Notes: generated by a model from the letters alone, not told the origin. A DNA stretch of 64,000 nucleotides from Actinacidiphila oryziradicis (GCF_005047355.1 NZ_SUMC01000036.1:1-64000); one strand, 5' to 3'. Numbered from the stretch's first letter, positions 48,812 to 61,023 are shown. Translations and numbers: made by a program.

Positions 48812-51729
48812 TGACCGTTGTCCGGGACGGAGAAGGTGAAGGAGAAGGAGGCCGGGGCGGCGTCCAGCCGGTACCGGGGCAGGATGCCGGGCCCGCAGGA
48901 CGCGCTGCCGATGCCCTGCTGGCCGTGGTCGAGGTTGAGCCAGATCCGCTCGCCGGGCACCAGGCCTGGGGTGTGGCCGGCGGCGTCGAGCTGTTCGGTG
49001 GTCCAGCGCCGGGCGGTGAACCAGAAGGCGGGCTCGCCGTCGATCCGGATGCCGGCGCCGTCCTCGCCACGCAGGTGTGCCCACCGCACATCGGCGCGGG
49101 CGCCGTTCTCCTGCGGGCGGACGTACGGGGTCTGCAGCGCGTCGACCGTAGCGGTGTAGCGGCCGATGCGGGAGGCGGCCCGGGTGTCGGGGTATGCCTC
49201 ACCGGGGCCGCCGCCGTACCACGCGGCGTCGCCGAGGCTGCCGGGCAGCCCGAGTCGGACGCCGAGCCGGGGGAGCGGGACCTTCCAGTCGCCCTCGGGG
49301 GTGACGTCGACGGTCAGTCGCAGCCGGTCGTCGGTCGCGGTCCAGCGGTACACGGTGCGCAGTGCGAGGTCGCTGGCGGCGGGCGCGACGCGGGTGGTGA
49401 CGGTCAGCGCGTCGCCGGACATCTCGACCCCGGCGATCCGGTGCCGCATCCGGTGCAGGCCCAGCTTGCGCCAGAGCAGCGCGGGCTGTCTCCCGGCCGG
49501 TGAGAGGGCTGCGACGTCATTGTCGGTCGGGGCCCGCCAGACGTCCAGCCGGGGGCCGGTGACCTGGAAACCGCGCAGGTGACGCAGCTCGCCCGTCGCC
49601 GCGTCGAAGGTTCCGGGCCCGAGGACCAGCACCCCGCCCTCGCCCCGGCGCGGGGCGGCGGGCGGCTGCGGGGCGGGCGGTTCCGGGCGGACGGCGGCCA
49701 GCTGTGCCCAGGCCACCTCGTGCCCGGCCGCCGCCCAGGCCGTGTCGGCGGCCAGCACGGCCCGTACGGTCCACCATGCCTCGCCGCCGTGCGTGTGCGC
49801 CGGTGAGGGCAGCTTCAGCTCGGTGGACTCGCCGGGGGCGAGCGGCGGCACAGCCAGGGCGCCCTCGGCGACGGTGCCGTCCTCCGCCTCGTAGGCCCAG
49901 CCGAAGGCCAGATGTGACAGGTCCGCGAAGTCATGGCCGTTGGTGATCCGGACGGTGCCGGATCCCGGGTCGCCCTCGATGCGGACCGGCTCGATCACCT
50001 TCTTGTACTCGATGAGGCCGGGGGACGGCGTGCGGTCGGGGAAGAGCAGCCCGTCGCAGACGAAATTGCCGTCGTGCAACTCCTCGCCGAAGTCGCCGCC
50101 GTATGCGAAGTACGGCGTGCCGTCGGCGATGCGTTGCGCGATGCCGTGGTCGATCCACTCCCAGACGAAGCCGCCCTGGAGGCGCTCATGGGTCTCGAAC
50201 AGCCGCTGGTACTCGCTGAGTCCGCCGGGCCCGTTGCCCATGGCATGGGCGTACTCGCACAGGATGAAGGGCATCGCGCGCCGTTTGGCGTCCAGCGCGG
50301 GGTCCTCCAACGGGGTCTCCTCGCGGCGGCCGATGAGTTCGACCTCGGCGTGGTCGGCGTACATGCGGGAGTAGATGTCGGTGTCGGCGCAGGTCCTGTC
50401 GCCCTCGTAATGGATGGGGCGGTGCGGGTCGCGGGCCCGGATCCACTGGGCCATGGCGGTCAGGCCGCGACCGGTGCCGCACTCGTTGCCGAGCGACCAG
50501 ATCACGATGGCGGGGTGGTTCTTGTCGCGCTCGACCATCCGCGCGGCACGGTCGAGCAGCGCGGGGGTCCAGCGGTCGTCGTCGGCGGGGTTACCGCGCC
50601 AGTCCTCCAGCTTGACGAAGCCATGGGTCTCCAGGTCGCACTCGTCGATGACCCACAGGCCCAGCTCGTCGCAGAGGCCGAGGAAGGCGGGGTGCGGCGG
50701 GTAGTGGCTGGTGCGCACCGCGTTGATGTTGTGCTGCTTCATCAGCAGCAGATCGGCGCGCATGGTCGCCAGGTCCACCGCCCGGCCGTGTTCGGGGTGG
50801 AACTCATGGCGGTTGACGCCGCGGAAGAGGATCCGTCTGCCGTTGACCTTGAGGACGCCGTCCTCGATCACGATCGTACGGAAGCCGATCCGCAACGGGA
50901 CGCGCTCGCCCGCGGTGGCCAGCTCGGCCTCGTACAGGCGCGGCGTCTCCGCCGTCCACGGCTCCACGGCGATGCTCGCCGCCTCGCCCGCGGCGATGTC
51001 CAGGCCCAGCTCCGGGACGGTGATCCGGCTACCGTGGTTCGAATCCACCAGCAGGGTGCCCTCGCCGGTGCGGTGGTCGTAGTCCGCGTGCACGAAGAAG
51101 TCCCCGGCCGCCTCCTCCGGCCGGTGCAGCAGGGTGACATCGCGGAAGATGCCCGGCAGCCACCACTGGTCCTGGTCCTCCAGATAGCTGGCGGCCGACC
51201 ACTGGTGCACCCGGACGGCCAGCACATTGCCCTCCGGCCGCAGCAGATGCCCGACGGAGTACTCGGCGGGCAGCCGGCTGCCCTTGAAGACGCCCAGTTC
51301 CTCGCCGTTGAGCCAGATCTTGGCGGCGGATTCGATGCCGTCGAAGCGCAGTGCCGCGTCGCCGCCGCCCGGCCAGTCCCCGGGGAGGTCGAAGGTGAAC
51401 CGGTGGTCGCCGGTCGGGTTCTCGGTGGGGACGTACGGGGGCTCCACCGGGAAGGGGTAGAGGGTGTTGGTGTACGCGGGCGCGCCATGGCCGTGCAGCA
51501 CCCAGTGCGCTGGCACCGGCAGGGTCTCCCAGTGCGCGGCGTCGAAGTCCGGCCGGGCGAAGGACTCGTCCTCGGCCTGCGCGGCCGGCGCCAGGCGGAA
51601 TCCCCACCGGCCGTTCAGACTCAGCCGTGCCGCGTCGGAAGCCGGGTACCAGGCGCGCGGTGGCAGGGCTCCGGTGCCGGGGGCGGGGTCTTCGTAGTAG
51701 GGCAGGGCGAGGGGTTGTTCGCGGGTCAT
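48808..51729 (-). CDS. lacZ: Beta-galactosidase, GH2 (LacZ type)
   Basis: 973 residues from ATG 51729 (AGGAGA upstream). GH2 architecture: sugar-binding jelly roll (SLNGRWGFRLAP, FDGIESAAKIWLNGEELG), Ig domain, TIM barrel with ILFRGVNRHEFHPEHGR, DECDLETHGF, acid/base E416 in WSLGNECGTG and nucleophile E492 in PFILCEYAHAMGN, and the C-terminal lectin-like domain (Bgal small chain) with FQVTGPRLDVWRAPTDND. Length and order match E. coli LacZ. It hydrolyses lactose or galactosides in the cytoplasm. The upstream ABC permease gene has been lost apart from its last 30-odd codons. Confidence 0.97.
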   Translation of the reverse strand: MTREQPLALPYYEDPAPGTGALPPRAWYPASDAARLSLNGRWGFRLAPAAQAEDESFARPDFDAAHWETLPVPAHWVLHGHGAPAYTNTLYPFPVEPPYVPTENPTGDHRFTFDLPGDWPGGGDAALRFDGIESAAKIWLNGEELGVFKGSRLPAEYSVGHLLRPEGNVLAVRVHQWSAASYLEDQDQWWLPGIFRDVTLLHRPEEAAGDFFVHADYDHRTGEGTLLVDSNHGSRITVPELGLDIAAGEAASIAVEPWTAETPRLYEAELATAGERVPLRIGFRTIVIEDGVLKVNGRRILFRGVNRHEFHPEHGRAVDLATMRADLLLMKQHNINAVRTSHYPPHPAFLGLCDELGLWVIDECDLETHGFVKLEDWRGNPADDDRWTPALLDRAARMVERDKNHPAIVIWSLGNECGTGRGLTAMAQWIRARDPHRPIHYEGDRTCADTDIYSRMYADHAEVELIGRREETPLEDPALDAKRRAMPFILCEYAHAMGNGPGGLSEYQRLFETHERLQGGFVWEWIDHGIAQRIADGTPYFAYGGDFGEELHDGNFVCDGLLFPDRTPSPGLIEYKKVIEPVRIEGDPGSGTVRITNGHDFADLSHLAFGWAYEAEDGTVAEGALAVPPLAPGESTELKLPSPAHTHGGEAWWTVRAVLAADTAWAAAGHEVAWAQLAAVRPEPPAPQPPAAPRRGEGGVLVLGPGTFDAATGELRHLRGFQVTGPRLDVWRAPTDNDVAALSPAGRQPALLWRKLGLHRMRHRIAGVEMSGDALTVTTRVAPAASDLALRTVYRWTATDDRLRLTVDVTPEGDWKVPLPRLGVRLGLPGSLGDAAWYGGGPGEAYPDTRAASRIGRYTATVDALQTPYVRPQENGARADVRWAHLRGEDGAGIRIDGEPAFWFTARRWTTEQLDAAGHTPGLVPGERIWLNLDHGQQGIGSASCGPGILPRYRLDAAPASFSFTFSVPDNGQ

Positions 51730-51752
51730 GGATCTCCTGGAATACGGGACGG

Positions 51753-51872
51753 TCAGCCTTTGATGCCAGTCTGTGCCACACCCTGCACCAGCCACCGCTG
51801 GAGGAAGGCGAAGACGAACACGAGCGGAAGGATCGATACGGCGGAGGCGGTGAACAGTTCGTGGAGCGTAGA
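51753..51872 (-). pseudogene. Sugar ABC transporter permease, C-terminal remnant
   Basis: The minus-strand frame ending at the TGA at 51753-51755 encodes LFTASAVSILPLVFVFAF then LQRWLVQGVAQTGIKG, the diagnostic C-terminus of MalG/LacG-type binding-protein-dependent permeases. The preceding 240 or so residues are absent. Located 23 bases upstream of lacZ on the same strand, so lacZ once was the last gene of an ABC sugar-uptake operon. Confidence 0.75.
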
Positions 51873-51914
51873 CGAAGCCAGAGGGGAGGGACTTTGACGG
51901 CCTCTCGGGAGCGG

Positions 51915-51946
51915 GCCCGGTCGTTCGGCGGCTCGAACGACCGGGC
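51915..51946. terminator. Perfect 13-base-pair hairpin
   Basis: GCCCGGTCGTTCG (51915-51927), 6-base loop, reverse complement (51934-51946). It lies between the permease remnant and the lectin remnant, and probably terminated the lectin gene. Confidence 0.6.
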
Positions 51947-51979
51947 TGCGAACGGCGGTTGTCCCGCGGACTGCCGACG

Positions 51980-52252
51980 CCAGGACTGGTTGCCGCCCCC
52001 GCCGCAGGTCCAGAGGATCACCGGGGTGCCGTCAGCGGTGCCTCAGTCGCTGGCGTCGAGGCATTTGCCGGTCTTCTCGTTGACGTCTGGCCGCTGGCAC
52101 TGGTCTGCCATCGCATCAAGGCGGTGCCGGCGCAGACGGCCGGCGGCCGCGCCGTTCGCCGTGCCGGCGGCTGCCAGGCAGCCGCCGTCGCCGTCGGTGA
52201 GGCGGCCCCGGGCGTCGTACGACCAGGCCTGGCCGCCTGCCGCCGGGCAGGA
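51980..52252 (-). pseudogene. Ricin-type lectin (CBM13) domain, C-terminal remnant with in-frame stop
   Basis: One minus-strand frame encodes SCPAAGGQAWSYDARGRL, DGGCLAAAG, then VNEKTGKCLDASD, a TGA (52043-52045) and, in the same frame, GTADGTPVILWTCGGGGNQ SW. The last part is the CxD-x-T-Q-W-type repeat of beta-trefoil lectins, so the stop is internal to a domain. The middle is frameshifted. The catalytic domain is not present. Confidence 0.65.
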
Positions 52253-52281
52253 GGCGGTCTGCGCGGCCGAGGAGTCGCGTC

Positions 52282-53541
52282 CTAAGGTGTGCTGCGGGTC
52301 CTTGCCGTCGTGGTGGTGCGGCGTGCTGTCTTCTGGGTGATCTGGGATTTCTGTCCCACCGACGCGAGCGACCCTTCGAGAGCCAAGGTCGCCGCGCCGA
52401 GGCTCACGGGGTTGGACGAGATCGGGCACAGCACGATCTCCGTGCTCGCCAGCGGGCGGCGCAGTGCGTGCCGGGCGACCGCCTCGCGGACCTCGGCGAG
52501 CAGCGGCGGCCCGAGATTGCTCGCCACCCAGCTGCTGAGCACGATCATCTCCGGATTGAGGAGGTTGACGAGATCGGCGACGGCGGCACCCAGATAGCGG
52601 GCGGTGTCGCGGACCACCTTCACCGCCACCGGGTCGCCCGTCCGCACCCCGTCGGCCAGCGCGGCGATGGTCGCGGTCTGGTCGCCGGGGTGGAGCAGCG
52701 GGCTCTCGGGAGCCAGTTCCCGGAGGTTCTGCATAATGCCGGGGGCGCCGACATACGTCTCCACGCAGCCGTGGTTCCCGCAGTGGCAGAGCCGCCCGTC
52801 CAGGACGAGGGTGGTGTGGCCCCACTCGCCCGCGCTGTTGGTCACCCCCCGGTGCAGGGCGCCGCCGAGCGCGATCCCGGCGCCCACTCCGGTACCGAGG
52901 TTGACGACCACGACGTCGTCATGGCCGCGTGCGGCGCCGAACCACAGCTCGGCTATGGTGCAGGCACGCAGCGGGTTGTCCAGGTACAGGCGGTACGGGA
53001 TGTGCTCGGCCAGCAGGCTCAGCAACGGCACGTCGTGCCAGTCCCAGTTGGGCGCGAAGACCGACACCCCGCCCTCGGGGTCCACCATCCCGGGCATGCT
53101 GATCCCGACCCCGAGCACCCGCGTCGTGGGGATTGCGGCCTGCGCGACAACGCTCGCCACGGCCGAGGCGATATGGGCCACGGCCTGCGCCGGTTCGTTC
53201 TCGCCCGGACGGAGTTCCTCCTCGGCGCGGGCGACCACCGTGAGCGTGAGGTCGAAAAGCTCGACGTGGATGTATGTCTCGGCGACGTCCACCCCGATCA
53301 GCGCCCCGCCATCGGCGTTCACCGCGACCAGGCCGCGCGGCCGGCCGCCGTCGGAGTCCTCGTAGCCGACCTCGAGCAGCAGCCCCAGCTCCAGCAGCTC
53401 GCCGACGAGATTGGCGACGGTCGCCAGGCTCAGCCCGGTCGCGGCGGCGAGTTCCTGCCGGCTGACGGGGGACTCGGCGACGATGTGCCGCAGTACTCCG
53501 TAGCGATTGGCCGTACGTATGTCCCGGGACGTCCGCTTCAT
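52282..53541 (-). CDS. ROK-family transcriptional regulator
   Basis: 419 residues from ATG 53541. The N-terminal winged HTH (NRYGVLRHIVAESPVSRQELA, ATGLSLATVANLVGELLELG) precedes a sugar-kinase-like ROK domain (VVVNLGTGVGAGIALGGAL, GEWGHTTLVLDGRLCHCGNHGCVETYVG with the ROK zinc motif CxCGxxGCxE). No sign of loss of the motif. The 18-residue tail (TARRTTTTARTRSTP) is not part of the family. Adjacent to the lacZ locus, it probably once controlled or still controls galactoside genes. Confidence 0.95.
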   Translation of the reverse strand: MKRTSRDIRTANRYGVLRHIVAESPVSRQELAAATGLSLATVANLVGELLELGLLLEVGYEDSDGGRPRGLVAVNADGGALIGVDVAETYIHVELFDLTLTVVARAEEELRPGENEPAQAVAHIASAVASVVAQAAIPTTRVLGVGISMPGMVDPEGGVSVFAPNWDWHDVPLLSLLAEHIPYRLYLDNPLRACTIAELWFGAARGHDDVVVVNLGTGVGAGIALGGALHRGVTNSAGEWGHTTLVLDGRLCHCGNHGCVETYVGAPGIMQNLRELAPESPLLHPGDQTATIAALADGVRTGDPVAVKVVRDTARYLGAAVADLVNLLNPEMIVLSSWVASNLGPPLLAEVREAVARHALRRPLASTEIVLCPISSNPVSLGAATLALEGSLASVGQKSQITQKTARRTTTTARTRSTP

Positions 53542-53654
53542 GGCGCAGCCCCCTCCGTCCCACGTCGTGCCACCCCTGATGACCGGCAAGGCTATTGCTT
53601 TGCCCAGACGTTGGACAACCCCTTAGGAAAAGCACTATTGAAAGTCCCCGGGAG

Positions 53655-54197
53655 TCAGGAGGCGTCGGCGATCCGGGCTGCCAGCGCCGCCACGTCCACC
53701 GGCCGGGTGGTGTCCACCCGGTGCACGGCCCCCAGCCCGAGCGGCTCGGCCACCCCTGCCCAGAACCGCCATTCCTCCTCGAAGAAGAGCGTGCCTTCGG
53801 CGTGCACGCTGTGCCTGCCGGGCGCCCGTTCCTGGAAGCGGCGGCGGGCGGTCTCCAGCGGCACCTCGCACCACACCTCGTGCACCCCGCAGGCGCCGGC
53901 GCGCCGCAGGCCCGCGGCGGCGACGGGCCGTAGATGCGCCAGCCACGGGCTCTCCAGCACCGCGCCGACGGGGGCGTCGGCCAGCAGGGTCCACAGCGTC
54001 TCGGCGGCGGCGATACCGAGGACGCGGCTCCACTCGCGGGCGGTGCTGCCCGCGGGCCGGAGGGCGGCCATGGTGTCCGCCAGGGTCTCCTTCACCGCGT
54101 CCTTGCTGAACAGTGGCAGTTCCAACTCGTTGGCCAGAGCCCTCGCCAAGGTTGTCTTGCCGGCCCCGGGGAGCCCGTTGACCAGAACGGCTAGCAT
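53655..54197 (-). CDS. AAA-family P-loop kinase-like protein
   Basis: 180 residues from ATG 54197. P-loop LVNGLPGAGKTTLARALA, then FSKDAVKETLADTM, a lid-like region with VWCEVPLETARRRFQERA and R-rich LRPVAAAGLRRAG. This is the small nucleotide/antibiotic-kinase group (chloramphenicol phosphotransferase or shikimate kinase-like, zeta-toxin-like). Substrate unknown. Between a ROK regulator and an ABC exporter, not overlapping either. Confidence 0.87.
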   Translation of the reverse strand: MLAVLVNGLPGAGKTTLARALANELELPLFSKDAVKETLADTMAALRPAGSTAREWSRVLGIAAAETLWTLLADAPVGAVLESPWLAHLRPVAAAGLRRAGACGVHEVWCEVPLETARRRFQERAPGRHSVHAEGTLFFEEEWRFWAGVAEPLGLGAVHRVDTTRPVDVAALAARIADAS

Positions 54198-54262
54198 GCG
54201 GCGACCATAACGCCCGGATGCCCGGAAGTTCATGACGAACTACCGCCGGGGAAGCCCTCGCC

Positions 54263-55179
54263 TCAGGACACGATGTCCTTCTTCCGGAAGCCGCGGAACG
54301 CCAGGGCGAAGAAGACAATGGCGAACGACACGGCCACGGAAGTGCCCTGGAGCATCCCGGCCCACTCCAGGTGCGGCTGAAGCGCGTCCGCCCAGGCGTA
54401 CTGGAAGTGCGTCGGGAGCACGTCCTGCAAGGACCCCAGCGCGGTGATGGCGTCCAGGATGTTGGACAGGATGGCGACGCCGACCGCACCGCCGACGGCG
54501 CCGAGTGGGGCGTCGGTGGCCGTCGAGAGCCAGAAGGCGAAGCCGGCGACGGCGAGCTGGCTGACGAAGACATAGACGGCGATGATGGCCAGCCGTTGCA
54601 CCGCCGTACCCGCCGGAAGGCTGCCGGCCGTGGTCAGTTGCAGGTCGTGCCAGCCGTAGGCGATCGTGCCCACGCCCAGGGCGACGGTCGGCAGCGCCAG
54701 TACGGCGGCGGCGCTGAAGCCGAGCGAGACCAGGAGTTTGCTGGCCAGCAGCCTGTCCCGGGGTACCGGAGCCGCCAGCAGATACCGCAGGGACGACCAG
54801 CTGGCCTCGGAGGCGATCGTGTCGCCGAAGAAGAGGGCGACGGGGATGGTCAGCAGGAACCCGGAGGCGACGAAGAGGACGGCGAGGGAGAAGTTCAGCC
54901 CCGATCCGGTCGCGACGTCGATGAGGGTCGGCCCGGTATCGCGGCTGCTCGGGGTGCCGCCGATGGCGAAGGCGGCCCAGACGACCACCGGCAGCAGCAG
55001 CATCACGGCGAAGGCGATCAGGGTGCGGCGGCGCAGCAGCTGCCGCACCGCCTCCACCCGCAGCGGAAGCGTGCGGCGGGGCCGGTAGCCGGGCGCGGCA
55101 GCGGTGCCGGAGTCCGGCGCGGTACCGGGGTCCGGTGCGGTGCCGGGGTCCGCCGGGGCGGTACCGGTGGTGGTGGCGG

Positions 55180-55183
<4 letters not shown>
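54263..55183 (-). CDS. ABC-2 type transporter permease
   Basis: 306 residues; start overlaps the fusion gene stop by 4 bases. The cytoplasmic N-terminus carries a PDPGTAPDSGTA-type repeat (residues about 9-30), then six or so membrane helices (LIAFAVMLLLPVVVWAAFAI, FSLAVLFVASGFLLTIPVALFFG, AVLALPTVALGVGTIAYG, LAIIAVYVFVSQLAVAGFAFWL, AVGVAILSNILDAITALGS, VSFAIVFFALAFRGF). It is the partner of the ATPase domain encoded just upstream. Substrate unknown; a lipid, peptide or antibiotic is typical for the class. Confidence 0.92.
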
Positions 55184-57870
<2,687 letters not shown>

Positions 57871-58046
57871 GCGGTAGATCCTCAAATCGCGGAGAGAAGT
57901 GCCTCCTACTCTGCCTTATGGCGATCACCCGAACGTCACCCCGGGGCACGGTATCCGCGTACTGCGCCGGGAGTACGGTGACGATGCCGCCGCCGTTCCG
58001 GCACTCCCGGCAGTCCCTGCCCCAGCGACCAGGAGGAAATCCGACC

Positions 58047-59009
58047 GTGCCATTGAGACGTCTCGCCGCCGCCCCGATCACCCGAATCGGGCTCGGCCTC
58101 GCCGCGGTGGGCCGCCCCGGCTACATCAACCTCAGCCGGAAGACGGACCTGCCCGCCGAGCGGACGGTCGAGGCGATGCGGGAGCGTGCCCACGAGGTGC
58201 TCGACGCGGCCTACGCCCAGGGCGTGCGCTATTTCGACGCGGCCCGCTCCTACGGCAGGTCCGAGGAGTTCCTGGCCGAGTGGCTGCGGGGCCGCCCGGA
58301 GATCCGCGACGTAGTGATCGGCAGCAAATGGGGCTACACATACACCGCCGACTGGCGCCCCGACGCCGAGGTGCACGAGGTCAAGGACCACAGCACGGCC
58401 ACCTACGACCGTCAGGTCGCCGAGACCCGGGAGCTTCTGGGCGAGCGCCTCGATCTTTACCAGATCCATTCCGTCACTCCGGACAGTCCCGCCCTCACCG
58501 ACCGTGCGCTCCACGACCGGCTCGCCGACCTCGCCGCCGAGGGGGTCACCATCGGCCTGTCCACCAGCGGTCCGGAGCAGCCGGCCGCCATCCGCGCCGC
58601 GCTGGCGGTCACCGTGGACGGCATCCCGCTCTTCTCCAGCGTCCAGTCCACCTACAACCTGCTGGAGCCCTCCGCGGGCGCCGCGCTCGCCGAGGCGCAC
58701 GACGCGGGCTGCTCCGTCATCGTCAAGGAGGCCATGGCCAACGGCCGACTCGCCCAGCCGGGTTCCCCCGTCCTGGACCGCCTCGCCGCCGACACCGGCG
58801 CCACCCCTGACGCCCTCGCCCTCGCCGCCGTCCTCCACCGGCCCTGGGCCGACATCGTCCTCTCCGGCGCTGCCACGGCCGGGCAGCTCGCCAGCAACCT
58901 CGCCGCCTCCGCCGTACGCCTCGACGCCGACCAGCTCGGCCTGCTGGCGGCCCTCGCCGAGCCCGCGTCCGACTACTGGCGGTACCGGGCGGCCCTGCCC
59001 TGGACATAG
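58047..59009 (+). CDS. Aldo/keto reductase
   Basis: 320 residues from GTG 58047, AGGAGG 11 bases upstream. AKR barrel: GLGLAAVGRPGYINL, FDAARSYGRSEEFLAEWL (catalytic Asp/Tyr), VIGSKWGYTY (Lys), DLYQIHSVTPD (His), then VIVKEAMANGRLAQPG and the C-terminal cofactor loop ADIVLSGAATAGQLASNL. NADPH-dependent carbonyl reduction; substrate unknown. Divergent from the fusion protein gene; no operon. A perfect hairpin follows. Confidence 0.93.
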   Translation: MPLRRLAAAPITRIGLGLAAVGRPGYINLSRKTDLPAERTVEAMRERAHEVLDAAYAQGVRYFDAARSYGRSEEFLAEWLRGRPEIRDVVIGSKWGYTYTADWRPDAEVHEVKDHSTATYDRQVAETRELLGERLDLYQIHSVTPDSPALTDRALHDRLADLAAEGVTIGLSTSGPEQPAAIRAALAVTVDGIPLFSSVQSTYNLLEPSAGAALAEAHDAGCSVIVKEAMANGRLAQPGSPVLDRLAADTGATPDALALAAVLHRPWADIVLSGAATAGQLASNLAASAVRLDADQLGLLAALAEPASDYWRYRAALPWT

Positions 59010-59035
59010 GCCTGCCCCGGCGGGAATTTCTCGAA

Positions 59036-59071
59036 GGCCCTGGCCAGGACGGGGGACACCTGGCCAGGGCC
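59036..59071 (+). terminator. Hairpin terminator of the aldo/keto reductase gene
   Basis: GGCCCTGGCCAGG (59036-59048), 10-base loop, perfect reverse complement (59059-59071), 27 bases after the stop. Confidence 0.7.
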
Positions 59072-59355
59072 GGCTTGGGGGTGCGGGCGCGGTGAAGGTG
59101 GTCGCCTCTCGGCGGCAGGCACTGCGGGGCTTCAGCCGAACGATCTTCCCCGCAGGCAATTGTTGAGGCCCGGGGACACTGTCCCTCCACCGTCACCCGC
59201 ATGTAGTTGAACCGGCAAGCAGCGCAGGTTGTTCCCGCTGCTCCCGAGGCGGCCACCGCACTGCGGTCCCATCCGGCCGCCGCCGCGGCCTCTGACGCCG
59301 GCCCGTTTCGGGCCGCCGTGGCGGGTACGCGAAGGGACGGAACGGCAATACCGCG
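59072..59355. other. Intergenic region with no clear gene
   Basis: About 280 bases between the terminator and the small open frame at 59356. GC-rich, no coding bias and no RNA gene recognised. Confidence 0.4.
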
Positions 59356-59478
59356 ATGAGGACAGGTGATGTCATGGCCGAGTTTGAGCGCTCTATCGAC
59401 GGAGCCGCGGCCTCGGCCGAGGAAGCGGCCGTCCACGTCGTTCCCGACCCGGAGGAACCGGCCGGCTGGAACGGCTGA
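59356..59478 (+). CDS. Possible small ORF upstream of the egt operon
   Basis: 40 residues from ATG 59356 or 34 from ATG 59374 (GAGGACAG upstream of the second). Peptide MAEFERSIDGAAASAEEAAV then HVVPDPEEPAGWNG: acidic, with no membrane segment. Its GC3 is high and the VVPDPEEP-GWNG end looks protein-like, but I know of no family. It could be a small regulatory or precursor peptide, or chance. Confidence 0.3.
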   Translation: MRTGDVMAEFERSIDGAAASAEEAAVHVVPDPEEPAGWNG

Positions 59479-59748
59479 CCACGGTGCCCCGGCGCGCCCC
59501 GGGGACCCCCATCTGCGGGAAGAGGGGGCGCCGGGGACGGCTGCGATCTCCGGGGGAGTACGGCGTGTGTCAGCTGGGTACACGTTCCGAGCGCTGGACA
59601 TGCGGAGCTTCCGGGGCGCGGGCATGCTGGAGAAGAGCCTGGCGACGCACCCTTGAGCGCTCCCCGCCCAGCGGCTTAGGTGGAACGGACACCGCACGGC
59701 AGCCCGCCGCGCGGACCCCGCGCCACACGTCCACGGGAGGTCCCGGTC

Positions 59749-61023
59749 ATGCCCGGCAGCCAGCGTACGGAGACAACCGAGCCGATCAGCGAAACAGCGG
59801 CAGAAGCCCATGTCCACGGGGTCTGCTTCAAAACCGGTCCACCCCGGCTCCTGGGAGTGGAGCTCGAATGGTTCGTCCACGATCTCGAAGACCCCGCACG
59901 ACCCGTCGACGAGGGCAGGCACACCGCCGCCGTCGAGGCGCTGCGAAACCTCTCTCTGGGCTCCCTTCTCACCTTGGAGCCCGGCGGGCAGCTGGAGCTC
60001 AGCTCGCTCCCCGCCAGTTCCATCAGCCAGTGCGTGGAATCCCTCACCGCCGACCTGGACGCCGTCCGGCAGCGTCTGCGCGAGCACGGGCTGGGCCTCG
60101 CGGGCCACGGCATCGATCCGTGGCACAGTCCGCGCCGCCTGCTCGACCTGCCGCGTTATGCCGCGATGGAGCGGTACTACGACCGTGACTGGCCCATCGG
60201 CCGGGTCATGATGAGCAGCAGCGCGTCCGTCCAGGTCTGTCTGGACGCCGGCACAGAGGAGCCGGGCCCCTTCGGCCAGCAGCGGCGCTGGCTGCTGGCC
60301 CACCTGCTGGGCGCGGTGCTGGTGGCGGCGTTCGCCAACTCGCCGCTCCAGGACGGCCGCCTCACCGGCTGGAAGTCCACCCGGCAGGCCGTGTGGGCCT
60401 CCATGGATCCGGGGCGCAACCTGGCCCCCGCCGCAGACCGCGACCCGCGGGCCGCCTGGGCCGCGTACGCCATGGAAGCACCGGTGCTGTGCATACGGGA
60501 CGACACCGGGCCCTGGGCCGTCCCCGAAGCCCTGTCCTTCCGCGAGTGGATACGGACCGGAGCACCCCGGCCCCCCACCACCGCCGACCTCGACTATCAC
60601 CTGACCACGCTCTTCCCGCCGGTCCGGCCGCACGGCCACCTGGAACTGCGGATGATGGACGCCCAGCCCGGCCCCGACGGCTGGACCGTGCCGCTGGCGG
60701 TCACCGCCGCGCTGTTCGACGACGCGAACGCCAGCGAGACCGCCTACCGTGCCGTCAAGCCGCTCGCCGAGACCGCGGGCCCGAGCCCCGCGCCGTGCAA
60801 TCCACTGTGGCGCGGCGCCGCCCGCCACGGCCTGGACGACCCCGAACTCCGAGCAACCGCCGTGACCTGCTTCACCGCGGCCCAGGAAGCACTGCCCCGG
60901 CTCGGCGCGAGCACCGCCGTCCAGGCGGCGGTCGCCGACTTCACCGAACGCTACGTCCTACGCGGGCGATGTCCTGCCGACGACATGCTCGATCACCTCT
61001 CATGGAAGGGCCCCCTCGTATGA
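59749..61023 (+). CDS. egtA: Ergothioneine biosynthesis glutamate-cysteine ligase EgtA
   Basis: 424 residues from ATG 59749, with GGGAGG upstream. GCS2-type ligase: LLGVELEWFVHDLEDP (metal/ATP Glu pair), LTLEPGGQLELSSLP, GHGIDPWHSPRR, RYAAMERYYDRDWPIGRVMMSSSASVQVCLDAG, HLELRMMDAQPG. It makes gamma-glutamylcysteine, the thiol donor for hercynine oxygenation. The stop overlaps the egtB start (ATGA), so translation is coupled. The longer frame above 59749 has no ribosome site. Confidence 0.95.
   Translation: MPGSQRTETTEPISETAAEAHVHGVCFKTGPPRLLGVELEWFVHDLEDPARPVDEGRHTAAVEALRNLSLGSLLTLEPGGQLELSSLPASSISQCVESLTADLDAVRQRLREHGLGLAGHGIDPWHSPRRLLDLPRYAAMERYYDRDWPIGRVMMSSSASVQVCLDAGTEEPGPFGQQRRWLLAHLLGAVLVAAFANSPLQDGRLTGWKSTRQAVWASMDPGRNLAPAADRDPRAAWAAYAMEAPVLCIRDDTGPWAVPEALSFREWIRTGAPRPPTTADLDYHLTTLFPPVRPHGHLELRMMDAQPGPDGWTVPLAVTAALFDDANASETAYRAVKPLAETAGPSPAPCNPLWRGAARHGLDDPELRATAVTCFTAAQEALPRLGASTAVQAAVADFTERYVLRGRCPADDMLDHLSWKGPLV

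Noticed and set aside
59680..59748. Extended N-terminus of EgtA
   Set aside because: The extra 23 residues are Arg/Pro-rich and have no ribosome site; GGGAGG sits before the ATG at 59749.
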